Of a stretch of 32,246 bases of DNA, positions 7,741 to 15,722 are shown piece by piece. The stretch is taken from contig CALWPC010000013.1 in assembly GCA_944383325.1 (NCBI GenBank), positions 1 through 32,246 on the forward strand, in the 5' to 3' direction. Both the position numbers and the translations under genes were made by a program. This DNA comes from an uncultured Lachnospiraceae bacterium. GTDB taxonomy: Bacteria > Bacillota > Clostridia > Lachnospirales > Lachnospiraceae. Position 1 is the stretch's first letter. The number at the start of each line of letters is the position of its first letter. The notes under the pieces were generated by a model. It did not search any database and was not told where the DNA came from. It saw only the letters and a program-made list of their open reading frames with translations.

Positions 7741-9420
7741 ATGAAAAACCGATCTTCTTTTAAGATTCCGAAGAGTGAGTTTCTCAAACAGTCTCTTCAT
7801 GTTAATCAGATTATTTTGCGCTCGGTCGCCTTTTTCTCGGTGGCAGTTGAGCTTTTTAATATGATCCGGGTGCTGTTTTTGTCCAATTCGGGTTTGGGCA
7901 CACTGAACAACCGCATTTACTTTGGCTACTACCTGACGCTGTTTCTCTGTGCGGCGGTGTTTCTTATTTTAGATTTTGCCGTCAAAATGAGCGCCCAGGC
8001 AAGGTATTACATATACATGTGCGGTATCTCGTTTTTTCTGCTGTGGCAGACCACCTTTAATATCTATGATATTTATCATTCCAACGCTGTTGGCAATATA
8101 ACGGTTGTGACTGCGATTGTCGCCTTTTCTTCTCTGGTGATGATGAAGCCATTTTTTGCTGTATGTAATCTGGCGGTCAATTATCTGATTTTCGTGGTGT
8201 TTTTGGCGAGCCGTTTTAGCTCCGGAGAGGTCATCAACTTTACGATCACTGCTTTGGTTTGTCTGACGCTTTATATCATGCGCTACAGCCATCTGTGCGT
8301 TGAGCTCGCCCAACGTCAGGAGATTGAGGGGATGCGTCAGAAGCTATCCGTGGTGGAGCATGAGTTTTTGCTGACCAGAGAGCAGTATGAGCTCATCCGG
8401 GCGGCCAATCCCTACATCACCTTCGAGTGGGATATTCAACAGAACGAGACCCGCTTTTCCAGAGAGTGGCGGGATTGGTTTGGTTATCCGGAGGACATTC
8501 CGGACTTCAACCGTTTTATCCAGGAGTCTCCGCGGATAACGCCGGAGCAGAAAGAAGAGATTTTTCAGTGCATGGAGAATCTCCGCCGAGGGGAACATTT
8601 TCAACGGCGGGAGCTCTGGCTGCCGCTGCAGACGGGTGAAAAACGCTGGTTTGAGCTGCAGGTCATCATGCAGGCGGATATTCACGGCAAGCCGGCGTTT
8701 GGTATCGGACTGATCACGGATATTATGTCTCAAAAGGAGCAGATCGCATCGCTGGAGGCGATCAATCGGATGGATACCTTTGTGGGAATTTTGAACAAGG
8801 CCACCATTGACAATCTGGCTCAGCAGATGCTAGAAGAGCTTCAGAAGGAAGAGCGTCTGTACATGATGATCCTGGATCTGGATGATTTTAAAGCGATCAA
8901 TGACAGTTTTGGGCACCCTGTTGGAGACTATGTTCTCAAGCAGGTGTCGGATTTGATGAAGCGATGCGCTCCGGATGGAGCGACGGTTGGCCGGATCGGC
9001 GGGGATGAGTTTGTCGCGCTGTTGGTCGACCGGGACCCGAAGGCTTTTCTGGATTACGCTAATCAGCTGCTTCAGAAGGTAATGGACATCCAGTGGCAGG
9101 GACAGCACGTGGGAGCGCGCTGCAGCATCGGTGTTTCGGAGGCGCTCAAAGGCGGGTGGACCTACGAAAAGTTGTATGCGGCCTCGGATCAGGCGCTGTA
9201 TCAGGCGAAAAGAGCCGGTAAAAACCGGCTGTACTACTGCGGCTCAGATGGCCGCTCTTTTCCCCCCCCCGGTATGATATTATTCGGCAAACCCGCTGAA
9301 AGGCGGGGACGCAAAGCTATGAGTCTACGGCGCGGTGCGCTAAGATTGTCAGGCTGCAGGGATTCCCAGACAGATGTCGGGATTCTTTGCAGCTTTTATT
9401 TTGGAGGAATGGATATATGA
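7741..9420 (+). CDS. Membrane PAS-GGDEF diguanylate cyclase with read-through tail
   Basis: As printed this encodes 559 residues. Residues 25-185 hold about six membrane helices, a PAS-like sensor spans roughly 220-335, and the GGDEF domain has RIGGDEF (G420-F424) with LDLDDFKAIND upstream, so it is probably an active c-di-GMP synthase. No RxxD I-site is present. The normal domain end is near residue 500 (AGKNRLYYC). After it the frame runs through nine C bases and then through the whole riboswitch and terminator, giving an unnatural Arg/Gly-rich tail. With eight C bases the frame would stop at TGA 9275-9277, giving about 511 residues. I suspect the true end is there. The start at 7741 has ggag 11 bases upstream. 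Its transcript leads straight into the c-di-GMP riboswitch of the next operon. Confidence 0.85.
   Translation: MKNRSSFKIPKSEFLKQSLHVNQIILRSVAFFSVAVELFNMIRVLFLSNSGLGTLNNRIYFGYYLTLFLCAAVFLILDFAVKMSAQARYYIYMCGISFFLLWQTTFNIYDIYHSNAVGNITVVTAIVAFSSLVMMKPFFAVCNLAVNYLIFVVFLASRFSSGEVINFTITALVCLTLYIMRYSHLCVELAQRQEIEGMRQKLSVVEHEFLLTREQYELIRAANPYITFEWDIQQNETRFSREWRDWFGYPEDIPDFNRFIQESPRITPEQKEEIFQCMENLRRGEHFQRRELWLPLQTGEKRWFELQVIMQADIHGKPAFGIGLITDIMSQKEQIASLEAINRMDTFVGILNKATIDNLAQQMLEELQKEERLYMMILDLDDFKAINDSFGHPVGDYVLKQVSDLMKRCAPDGATVGRIGGDEFVALLVDRDPKAFLDYANQLLQKVMDIQWQGQHVGARCSIGVSEALKGGWTYEKLYAASDQALYQAKRAGKNRLYYCGSDGRSFPPPGMILFGKPAERRGRKAMSLRRGALRLSGCRDSQTDVGILCSFYFGGMDI
9262..9270 (+). repeat. Homopolymer tract of nine C bases at the end of the GGDEF gene
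   Basis: Nine consecutive C bases, preceded by TTTT, lie just after the GGDEF domain. Loss of one C brings TGA (9275-9277) into frame. Gain of one C gives a stop at TGA shortly after, inside the aptamer hairpin loop. Such tracts slip during replication and are also prone to sequencing error. Confidence 0.85.
9281..9358 (+). ncRNA. Cyclic di-GMP-I (GEMM-I) riboswitch aptamer
   Basis: The sequence matches the class I c-di-GMP aptamer in order. The GGCAAACC-type entry (here CGGCAAACCC) is followed by a hairpin CCCGC/GCGGG closed by a GAAA tetraloop (9292-9307). Then come the invariant GACGCAAAGC (9308-9317), the second helix with GTCTACGGCGC and GCGCTAAGATTGTCAGG, and the closing GGCTGC (9352-9357). 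The GNRA loop and the second helix with its receptor are the parts that dock in known structures, and ligand-contacting G and C would lie in CGGCAA and GGCTGC. The 5' partner strand of P1 is not obvious, so P1 seems weak. The aptamer lies 60-130 bases upstream of the VTC gene and after the cyclase gene, so it is placed to sense the product of that cyclase. Confidence 0.93.
9353..9402 (+). terminator. Riboswitch expression platform: intrinsic terminator before the VTC operon
   Basis: The arms 9353-9367 and 9379-9393 pair at 14 of 15 positions, including two G-U pairs, with an 11-base loop, followed by TTTATTTT. The 5' arm begins inside the aptamer's closing GGCTGC. Ligand-bound aptamer and terminator should therefore compete, which predicts an ON switch: c-di-GMP binding prevents termination and lets transcription enter the operon. 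The direction is inferred from geometry. The SD of the VTC gene (ggagg, 9403-9407) follows immediately. Confidence 0.82.
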
Positions 9421-10112
9421 ACGAGGTGCTGCGTCAGGAGAAGAAATACCTGATGAATATGGTGGATATGCGACGACTGTCCGGGCAGCTGAGAAAGGTG
9501 ATGCTCTCCGACTCCCACAATGGCGCTCTGGGTTACCGCATCCGCTCCCTCTATTTCGATACGTTATACGAGGGAGACTACGAGGATAAGTTGGACGGAA
9601 TGGAGCTGCGGCGCAAAATTCGGCTTCGGCTGTATGATCCGCAGGCAGATTTCGCCATGTTGGAGATGAAGCAGAAGGAGGGCAGTAATCAGAAAAAGCG
9701 CTCGCTGCGGGTCAGCCGTGAGGACGCCCTGGCTTTGACACGGGGAGAATACCGCTGCCTTTTGGAATATCCAGACCCTTTTGCGGTGGAGTGCTACGGG
9801 CTGATGCACTACAGGTGCTACCGCCCCAAGACGATCGTGGAGTATCTTCGGGAGGCGTATATCGCAAAAGAAAACAAAATCCGTATCACATTTGACCACC
9901 AGATTGTGGCCACCGAGGCCAGCTTTGACCTGTTTGACCCAAAGCTGAATCTATATCCGGTGTTGGATCCTTTTAACGGGGTACTGGAGGTCAAGTACAA
10001 CGGCTTTTTGCTCAGCTATATTAAAAACATGGTAAACGCGGCCAACCGCTCCGAACTTTCGGTCAGCAAATACTGTCTGGCCAGGAGCGCCGGCCTGAAA
10101 TTCAGTTTGTAA
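9417..10112 (+). CDS. VTC-domain protein (polyphosphate polymerase-like)
   Basis: This 231-residue soluble protein belongs to the VTC branch of the triphosphate-tunnel fold. The entry motif RxExK is R6-E8-K10, SLYFDT starts at residue 44, and a basic tunnel stretch RRKIRLRLYD, the acidic/basic LEMKQKEG and the late VLEVKYNG strand follow in family order. In yeast Vtc4 this domain makes polyphosphate from ATP. Bacterial members are often annotated as polyphosphate polymerase domain proteins, and their reaction is mostly untested. The ATG at 9417 lies nine bases after ggagg; an in-frame start at 9387 would lie inside the terminator stem and is rejected. It is the first gene under the riboswitch and sits 16 bases before DUF4956, its usual partner. 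Confidence 0.88.
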   Translation: MNEVLRQEKKYLMNMVDMRRLSGQLRKVMLSDSHNGALGYRIRSLYFDTLYEGDYEDKLDGMELRRKIRLRLYDPQADFAMLEMKQKEGSNQKKRSLRVSREDALALTRGEYRCLLEYPDPFAVECYGLMHYRCYRPKTIVEYLREAYIAKENKIRITFDHQIVATEASFDLFDPKLNLYPVLDPFNGVLEVKYNGFLLSYIKNMVNAANRSELSVSKYCLARSAGLKFSL

Positions 10113-10128
10113 AGAGAGGTAACCAATT

Positions 10129-10821
10129 ATGAGAGAACTACTGTTTGAGCTGTTGGAGAACACAGGCGAGCTATCCCTGGAGGTGATTATTCTGCGGATG
10201 GCCGGCAGCGTAGTCATCGCTTTGTTTATTTTTCTGTCCTATATGCTTTCCCATGAGGGCAGCATCTACAGCAAAAAGTTTAACGTGTCGTTGGTGGCGC
10301 TGACCACGATTACCACAGCGGTCATGATCGTCATCGGCAATAACCTTGCTCTTTCTCTGGGTATGGTGGGTGCTCTGTCCATCGTCCGTTTCCGTACAGC
10401 GATTAAGGACTCCCGGGATACGATCTACCTTTTTTGGGCTATCGTAGTGGGCATCTGCTGCGGCGCAGGGGACTTTTTGGTGGCCGGAGTGGGAAGTGCC
10501 TTCACCTTCCTAGTCTTTTTGGTTCTTGGGCGTATCAAAAATGACGACCGGCTTCTGCTTATTATCCGCACTGCCCGGGTGAACGAGGAGCGGGTGGAGG
10601 CGCTGATCTTTCAGTACTATTCCCGCAAGGCCAACCTGCGGGTTAAAAACACTACCGAGACAGCGGTGGAATTTATCTATGAACTGAGCGGCCGCACCGT
10701 GGATAGGATTGGGAGAAAAAAAGGCGCTCAGGGGCAGAAAAGTATTACCGACGCCATTTATGAGATTGGAAATATTGACTACTGTAATTTTGTCATGCAA
10801 AACGATGAAATCAGCAGCTAA
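10129..10821 (+). CDS. DUF4956 membrane protein
   Basis: This 230-residue protein has hydrophobic stretches at about 19-40, 52-80 and 98-134, giving three to four membrane helices, then a soluble C-terminal domain of about 95 residues. The family hallmark SLGMVGALSIVRFRTAIKD (residues 76-94) is present. No biochemical role is established for DUF4956. It is very often encoded beside VTC-domain and CotH genes, as here. Together with the VTC protein it may form a membrane complex that moves or uses phosphate polymers, by analogy with the membrane part of the yeast VTC complex; that is inference. The basic C-terminal domain would face the cytoplasm if the N-terminus is outside or loops pair evenly, which I cannot settle. 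Confidence 0.88.
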   Translation: MRELLFELLENTGELSLEVIILRMAGSVVIALFIFLSYMLSHEGSIYSKKFNVSLVALTTITTAVMIVIGNNLALSLGMVGALSIVRFRTAIKDSRDTIYLFWAIVVGICCGAGDFLVAGVGSAFTFLVFLVLGRIKNDDRLLLIIRTARVNEERVEALIFQYYSRKANLRVKNTTETAVEFIYELSGRTVDRIGRKKGAQGQKSITDAIYEIGNIDYCNFVMQNDEISS

Positions 10822-10853
10822 AGTCTTACGTTTGGATAGAGGAGGGAATTGCG

Positions 10854-12317
10854 TTGAAATATCGGGTCGCGGGCGTATTGGCCATGGTTTTGATGCTGTC
10901 GGCCATCCTTTTAGCTACCGTATTGGATGAGGATAATCCCAATCGGCGCATCCATCAGCACGAGGTGGCCCGGCAGCCGGATGACGGCTGTGACTGCGAC
11001 GGCTCCGGGCTGTGTACCCACCTGCCGCTAGTGATTATCGACACGGACGGAGCGGACATTCCGGGAAAACCGATTGCGGACTCTTACGATCAGGAAACCA
11101 ACTTTACCGTGACGTCTGAGGGTGAGAGTATGCTGCGCGCCCGCATTACGGTCATAGACAGTGACACTCACAATAACCACCCCTCTGACACCCCCGATCT
11201 GGAAAGCGAGATGCTCATCCGTGTCCGGGGAAACTCTTCCCGCTATTTTGACAAGTATAATTATCTGGTTCGCCTTGTCGATGAGGACGGGGAATATCAG
11301 GAGCAGGAGATCATGGGGATGCACGCCCACTATGAGTGGGCGATGCACGGTCCCTATTTGGATAAATCTCTGATTCGAAACTATATGTGGTATAACATTG
11401 CCGGGGAAATCATGGATTATGCGCCGAATGTCCGTTTCTGTGAGGTAATCATAAACGGCGAGTATAAGGGACTTTATGTGATGACCGAGACCATCACCAA
11501 CGGGGTGGAAAGCCGGCTGAATATTTCGGAGCCGATCGACGGTTCTACTAAGACCGGGTATCTGCTGCGTCTGGATCGCGGAGGCAGCAGTCCGATCAAG
11601 AATATCGAGACGTTTACCAGTTATGCCTACCGCAATCTGCAGCAGTTGGATATTAAATATCCCCGAGCCGGTTCGCTTACTCAGGAGATGGCCGACGCGA
11701 TTGCTCAGGAGTTTTCAGATTTTGAAAAGAGTCTTTACTCCTATGACTATGACACCGAGAATTACGGTTATCATCACAGCATTGATGTGCAGTCTTTTGT
11801 GGACTATTTCATTATCAACGAATTTACCGCCAATTATGATGCCGGTTGGCTTTCTACCTATGTCTATAAGGACATCGGAGGAAAATACAAAATGGTCATT
11901 TGGGATTTTAACTCTGCCTGCAACAACTATACGCATCCGGTCAATTTGCCGAATCATTTCGAGATGCAGCAGAATATCTGGTACTTTATGCTGACCAAGG
12001 ACGAGGAGTTTACTGACCGTATTATCCGTCGGTACCGACAGCTGCGGAAAACCTACCTAAGCGAGCAGTATCTTGATGATTATATTGATAATGTGCTAGC
12101 CTATCTGGGTCCTGCCATCGAGCGAAATTTTGAGGTTTGGGGCTATACGTTTGACAAAGACATGATCGATCCTCCCGAACGCAATCCTCAAAATTTTGAG
12201 GAGGCGATTGCTCAGCTGAAGGATTACATTCATGAGCGGGGCGAATGGATGGACAAATACATCGTCATCCTTTCCCAATACAGCCACGAGTCCAAAAACA
12301 AAAAGTTTAACCATTGA
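10854..12317 (+). CDS. CotH-family kinase, membrane-anchored
   Basis: This 487-residue protein starts at TTG 10854, seven bases after ggaggg. A signal-anchor helix (about residues 5-24) is followed by a short Cys-containing stretch DGCDCDGSGLC and then the CotH fold. Kinase-like features are K171 in LDKSLIRNYMWYN and D351 in VIWDFNSACNN, the latter resembling the metal-binding DFG-type Asp of atypical kinases; RVRGNSSR and GEYKGLYVMTE are also typical of the family. CotH of Bacillus spores phosphorylates coat proteins. Here the context is not sporulation but a glycan operon, so the substrate may be an extracytoplasmic protein such as the hydrolase encoded next, or the polymer itself. A source of phosphate outside the membrane is an open question and makes the VTC/DUF4956 neighbours interesting. 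Confidence 0.88.
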   Translation: MKYRVAGVLAMVLMLSAILLATVLDEDNPNRRIHQHEVARQPDDGCDCDGSGLCTHLPLVIIDTDGADIPGKPIADSYDQETNFTVTSEGESMLRARITVIDSDTHNNHPSDTPDLESEMLIRVRGNSSRYFDKYNYLVRLVDEDGEYQEQEIMGMHAHYEWAMHGPYLDKSLIRNYMWYNIAGEIMDYAPNVRFCEVIINGEYKGLYVMTETITNGVESRLNISEPIDGSTKTGYLLRLDRGGSSPIKNIETFTSYAYRNLQQLDIKYPRAGSLTQEMADAIAQEFSDFEKSLYSYDYDTENYGYHHSIDVQSFVDYFIINEFTANYDAGWLSTYVYKDIGGKYKMVIWDFNSACNNYTHPVNLPNHFEMQQNIWYFMLTKDEEFTDRIIRRYRQLRKTYLSEQYLDDYIDNVLAYLGPAIERNFEVWGYTFDKDMIDPPERNPQNFEEAIAQLKDYIHERGEWMDKYIVILSQYSHESKNKKFNH

Positions 12318-12342
12318 TCTAGTTTAAAGGAGGTCATAGACG

Positions 12343-14592
12343 ATGCTGAAAAAATTTATTATTGCTGTTTCGGCGGTGATTGCGCTCATCTTCGTGTGGA
12401 ATGTGGCCTATTACCGTCTTGGCATCTATATCGACCTGCACCCGGATGCCCCTGTGACCACCTTTATGACCACGGATGAGAACACGATTTATATGCAGCA
12501 AAACGGCGAGACGGTTCCTTATGAGATTCGAGGCGTCAACATGGGAGTAGGCATTCCCGGCGAATGGGCCACCGACTACGCCATCGATGAGGAGACTTAC
12601 TTGCGTTGGTTTGCCTACATTCAAGAGCTGGGCGCCAATACCCTGCGGGTATACACGATCCTTCAAGATGATTTTTATAATGCTTTTTACGAATACAACA
12701 CGGAGCGGGAGCTGGCAGGAGAGGAACCTCTGTGGCTGATTCACGGCGTTTGGGTCAACGATTATATGCAGAACTCACACCGGGACGCCTATGATGATGA
12801 CTTTCGCCAGACTCTGATGGATGACTGCCGTACAGTGGTGGATATACTCCACGGCAAAAAATCCCTCTCACTGGGGTACGGTCTGGGTTCGGGAAGCTAC
12901 CGTAAGGATGTGTCTTCATGGGTTATCGGGTACATCATCGGCGTGGAGTGGGAGGATGTTACCGTTGTCTACACTGACCGAAAATATCCGGAGCGGAATA
13001 CGTACAGCGGAACCTATCTGTACACAACCGAAGATGCTTCGCCCTTTGAGGCCATGCTCTGTGAAGTGGGCGACAAGATGATCGAGTATGAGTCCAAGCG
13101 CTATAAGCAACAGCGATTGGTGGCTTTTTCCAATTGGCCGACTACCGACCCATTCCGCTATCCGGAAGCCCTCACGTATTTCTTTATGAAATGCGGGTAT
13201 GTGGATGTAGAGCATATAAAAACCACGGACGCTTTCATTTCGGGGCATTTTGCTTCCTATCATGTCTATCCCTATTATCCGGATTATCTGAATTATGTGT
13301 ATAATCCGCCCGATTTTACAGGAACCGAAATGTTTAAGGATGGAATTAATACCGATGAAGACGGAGAAAAGCGGGGGATACCGATTGAAGAGGTTTTGAC
13401 GGGTAATTTGCAGACAGATTACATAGATGGTCAGGGAAGGGTGAATACCTACTACGCTTATCTGAAGGCGCTTACCGCCCATCACACCATTCCGGTTGTC
13501 ATCTCGGAATACGGCGTCTCTACCGGACGGGGCATGGCTCAGCGGGACTACAACACGGGGAGAAACCAGGGCCGGATGACTGAGCAGGAACAGGGCGAGG
13601 CCATCATCGACTGCTACGAGGACATCATGGCTGCGGGCTGCGCCGGAAGCTGTGTATTTACATGGCAGGACGAGTGGTTTAAGCGCACCTGGAACACCAT
13701 GCACGCGGTGGATCTCTTAAACACCCCCTATTGGAGCGACTACCAGACTAACGAGCAGTATTTTGGACTGCTCACCTTTGACCCCGGGGAGAAAGAAAGC
13801 GTCTGCTACGTGGACGGCGATACTTCGGAGTGGGATCAAAAGGATGTGGTGAGCGAAAACGAGGGGATGCGCCTGTCGATGAAGTATGATGAGAAATTTC
13901 TGTACTTTTTGGTTGAGAAGGAGGATTTTGACCCTCAGACCGATACCCTCTACATTCCGATTGATACCACGCCGAAAACCGGCAGTACCTACTGTGAGAA
14001 TTACGATCTTGATTTTACCAGAGCCTGTGATTTTGTAATGCGTATCGACGGAGAGGACAACAGCCGGATCGTGGTACAGGAGCGTTATGAGGTTCTGCGG
14101 GCCATGTTCCTTCATGAGACAGACGACGAGGATGCCTTTTTGAATGTGCCGGATGCAGATACGCCGTTGTTTAAATACATTGACTTGATGCTGCAGACCG
14201 CGACTCCCCTGCTTACGGGAAACTGGGAAGCCAGTTCTGAAGTGTATCAGACGGGGAATCTCACCTATGGCAATGCGAATCCGGAGTCGGAGAATTTCAA
14301 CTCGCTGGCCGACTTTATTTTTACCGGCAGCGGTGTGGAGATCCGGCTTCCCTGGCAGCTTCTCAACTTCGCCAATCCATCTGAGATGATGATCCACGAC
14401 GATTACTATGAGCATTACGGGATAGAGTACATCCAGATCGACGAGATGTATGTGGGCATTGCCAGCGGTGAAACGAAACACCGCATCCCCATGGACTCGT
14501 TCCCGCTGAAAGGCTGGGGCAAGACGGTGACCTATCACGAACGGCTCAAGAAGTCCTACTATATCCTGCAAGACTACTGGGCCGCCCACTGA
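12343..14592 (+). CDS. Membrane-anchored glycoside hydrolase-like protein with CBM9-like tail
   Basis: This 749-residue protein has an N-terminal membrane anchor (about residues 4-22) and then a clan GH-A-like barrel. The first strand reads IRGVNMGVGIPGEW and is followed by GANTLRVYTI, as in transglycosidases and GH2/GH5-like enzymes. Probable catalytic acids are E202 in IIGVEWE (acid/base) and E389 in VVISEYGVST (nucleophile). Residues from about 490 hold a beta-sandwich starting VDGDTSEWD, like CBM9/DOMON-type sugar-binding domains. The SD aaaggaggt is strong. Neighbouring a processive glycosyltransferase, it may trim, cleave or transfer the polymer as it emerges, the role BcsZ or PelA plays elsewhere. 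Exact family and substrate cannot be assigned from sequence alone. Confidence 0.78.
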   Translation: MLKKFIIAVSAVIALIFVWNVAYYRLGIYIDLHPDAPVTTFMTTDENTIYMQQNGETVPYEIRGVNMGVGIPGEWATDYAIDEETYLRWFAYIQELGANTLRVYTILQDDFYNAFYEYNTERELAGEEPLWLIHGVWVNDYMQNSHRDAYDDDFRQTLMDDCRTVVDILHGKKSLSLGYGLGSGSYRKDVSSWVIGYIIGVEWEDVTVVYTDRKYPERNTYSGTYLYTTEDASPFEAMLCEVGDKMIEYESKRYKQQRLVAFSNWPTTDPFRYPEALTYFFMKCGYVDVEHIKTTDAFISGHFASYHVYPYYPDYLNYVYNPPDFTGTEMFKDGINTDEDGEKRGIPIEEVLTGNLQTDYIDGQGRVNTYYAYLKALTAHHTIPVVISEYGVSTGRGMAQRDYNTGRNQGRMTEQEQGEAIIDCYEDIMAAGCAGSCVFTWQDEWFKRTWNTMHAVDLLNTPYWSDYQTNEQYFGLLTFDPGEKESVCYVDGDTSEWDQKDVVSENEGMRLSMKYDEKFLYFLVEKEDFDPQTDTLYIPIDTTPKTGSTYCENYDLDFTRACDFVMRIDGEDNSRIVVQERYEVLRAMFLHETDDEDAFLNVPDADTPLFKYIDLMLQTATPLLTGNWEASSEVYQTGNLTYGNANPESENFNSLADFIFTGSGVEIRLPWQLLNFANPSEMMIHDDYYEHYGIEYIQIDEMYVGIASGETKHRIPMDSFPLKGWGKTVTYHERLKKSYYILQDYWAAH

Positions 14593-14618
14593 GCGGTCAG
14601 TATAGAGGAGGGGAAAAG

Positions 14619-15722
14619 ATGCAGGTTGAATACATGATCTATGCCTATGGGGCGATCTGCATAAGCCTTATCGTTTTTAACATCATCTACAATTTATCGC
14701 TGCGCCGCAGCGAATCGCGCATGGAGCGCCGCTGCCGCAGAATCCGGGCTGAAATGGACGAACAGCTAGATCGGCTTTCTCGGGGACAGCCTGTGGATGA
14801 GAAGCATCTGGATTATCTGTCCGGCAAGCTAAAGCGGGTGAAAAATCTCATCGCCTTTGACCGGGTGCTGCAGTCTTTTCCCCGCGGCGATGAGGTCTCC
14901 GAAGCGTACTTTCAGCAGATTCAGCCCATTGTTCTGCATCTGGCGGCCATTTACTGCGGGCGGGAGGCCATGCAGGCGGCGTATTTTTCTTATCTGCTCT
15001 CCCGGTACATGACCACCAGGCAGATGCCGGTGGACTCCCTTGAGGAAATTCTGCTAGACTATGTGCGTAAGGATAATCTCTACTGTCGAGTCAATTCGCT
15101 GGAGGCTCTTTACGCCATCGGCACTCCAATGAGTATTGTGCGGGCACTGGAGATCCAGGATGCAGGCAGCGTGTTTGTACACGAAAAAATCCTGACCGAA
15201 GGGCTTTTGACCTATACCGGTAACCACGATGAGCTGATCAGGTTATTGTGGACGCGTCTGGACAGTTTTTCGGTAAGTACTGAGCTTGCGATTCTCAATT
15301 ATATCCGTTTTAAGACGGGAAACTACGCCTCGGAAATGTTCACGATTATGATGGATCAGAGCCGGAATAAGGAGCTGCGCCTCTCGGCCATCCGCTATTT
15401 TGGAAAGTACGCCTATAAGCCGGCGTTGGCGCCGCTGCTCGCCTTTGCGGCCGAGAAAGATCCCGCGCAGTGGGAATACGCGGCTATCAGCGTTTCTTCC
15501 CTTGCGCGCTATCCCGGGCCAGAGGTAGTTCAACAGCTCAAGGAGGCGCTGCACAGCTCCAACTGGTATGTGCGCTACAATGCCTCGCTGAGCCTGGAGG
15601 CGCTGAATGTCGACTACAGTGAACTCATCGACGTGGTTGCCGGCAACGACCGTTACGCCAGGGAGATGATGATGTATCGCCTGGAAAACCGGGCTGTTCA
15701 GGAAGGAGGGGCTGCGACATGA
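14619..15722 (+). CDS. Membrane-anchored HEAT-repeat protein
   Basis: This 367-residue protein has one N-terminal membrane helix (about residues 5-25), a basic and probably coiled segment (28-80), and then paired helices typical of HEAT repeats. The clearest repeats are LRLSAIRYFGKYAYKPALAP, WEYAAISVSSLARYPGPEVV and WYVRYNASLSLEALN. With a positively charged stretch directly after the helix, the repeats should face the cytoplasm. HEAT arrays are binding platforms, so it may dock the synthase, the VTC protein or the small protein. The gene has a strong SD (gaggagggg) and overlaps the glycosyltransferase gene by four bases (ATGA), which implies coupled translation and a shared complex. Confidence 0.78.
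   Translation: MQVEYMIYAYGAICISLIVFNIIYNLSLRRSESRMERRCRRIRAEMDEQLDRLSRGQPVDEKHLDYLSGKLKRVKNLIAFDRVLQSFPRGDEVSEAYFQQIQPIVLHLAAIYCGREAMQAAYFSYLLSRYMTTRQMPVDSLEEILLDYVRKDNLYCRVNSLEALYAIGTPMSIVRALEIQDAGSVFVHEKILTEGLLTYTGNHDELIRLLWTRLDSFSVSTELAILNYIRFKTGNYASEMFTIMMDQSRNKELRLSAIRYFGKYAYKPALAPLLAFAAEKDPAQWEYAAISVSSLARYPGPEVVQQLKEALHSSNWYVRYNASLSLEALNVDYSELIDVVAGNDRYAREMMMYRLENRAVQEGGAAT

Noticed and set aside
7491-7763. Plus-strand ORF of 90 residues before the PAS-GGDEF gene
   Set aside because: It overlaps the promoter, leader hairpins and the start of the real gene; the composition is that of AT-rich noncoding DNA.
9387-9416. Upstream ATG for the VTC protein
   Set aside because: It sits in the 3' arm of the riboswitch terminator and has no SD; ggagg points to 9417.
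13717-14589. Minus-strand ORF of 290 residues inside the glycosidase-like gene
   Set aside because: Antisense shadow of a well-supported gene; no domain or SD seen. The same applies to 12916-13704, 21364-22341 and 22951-23904.
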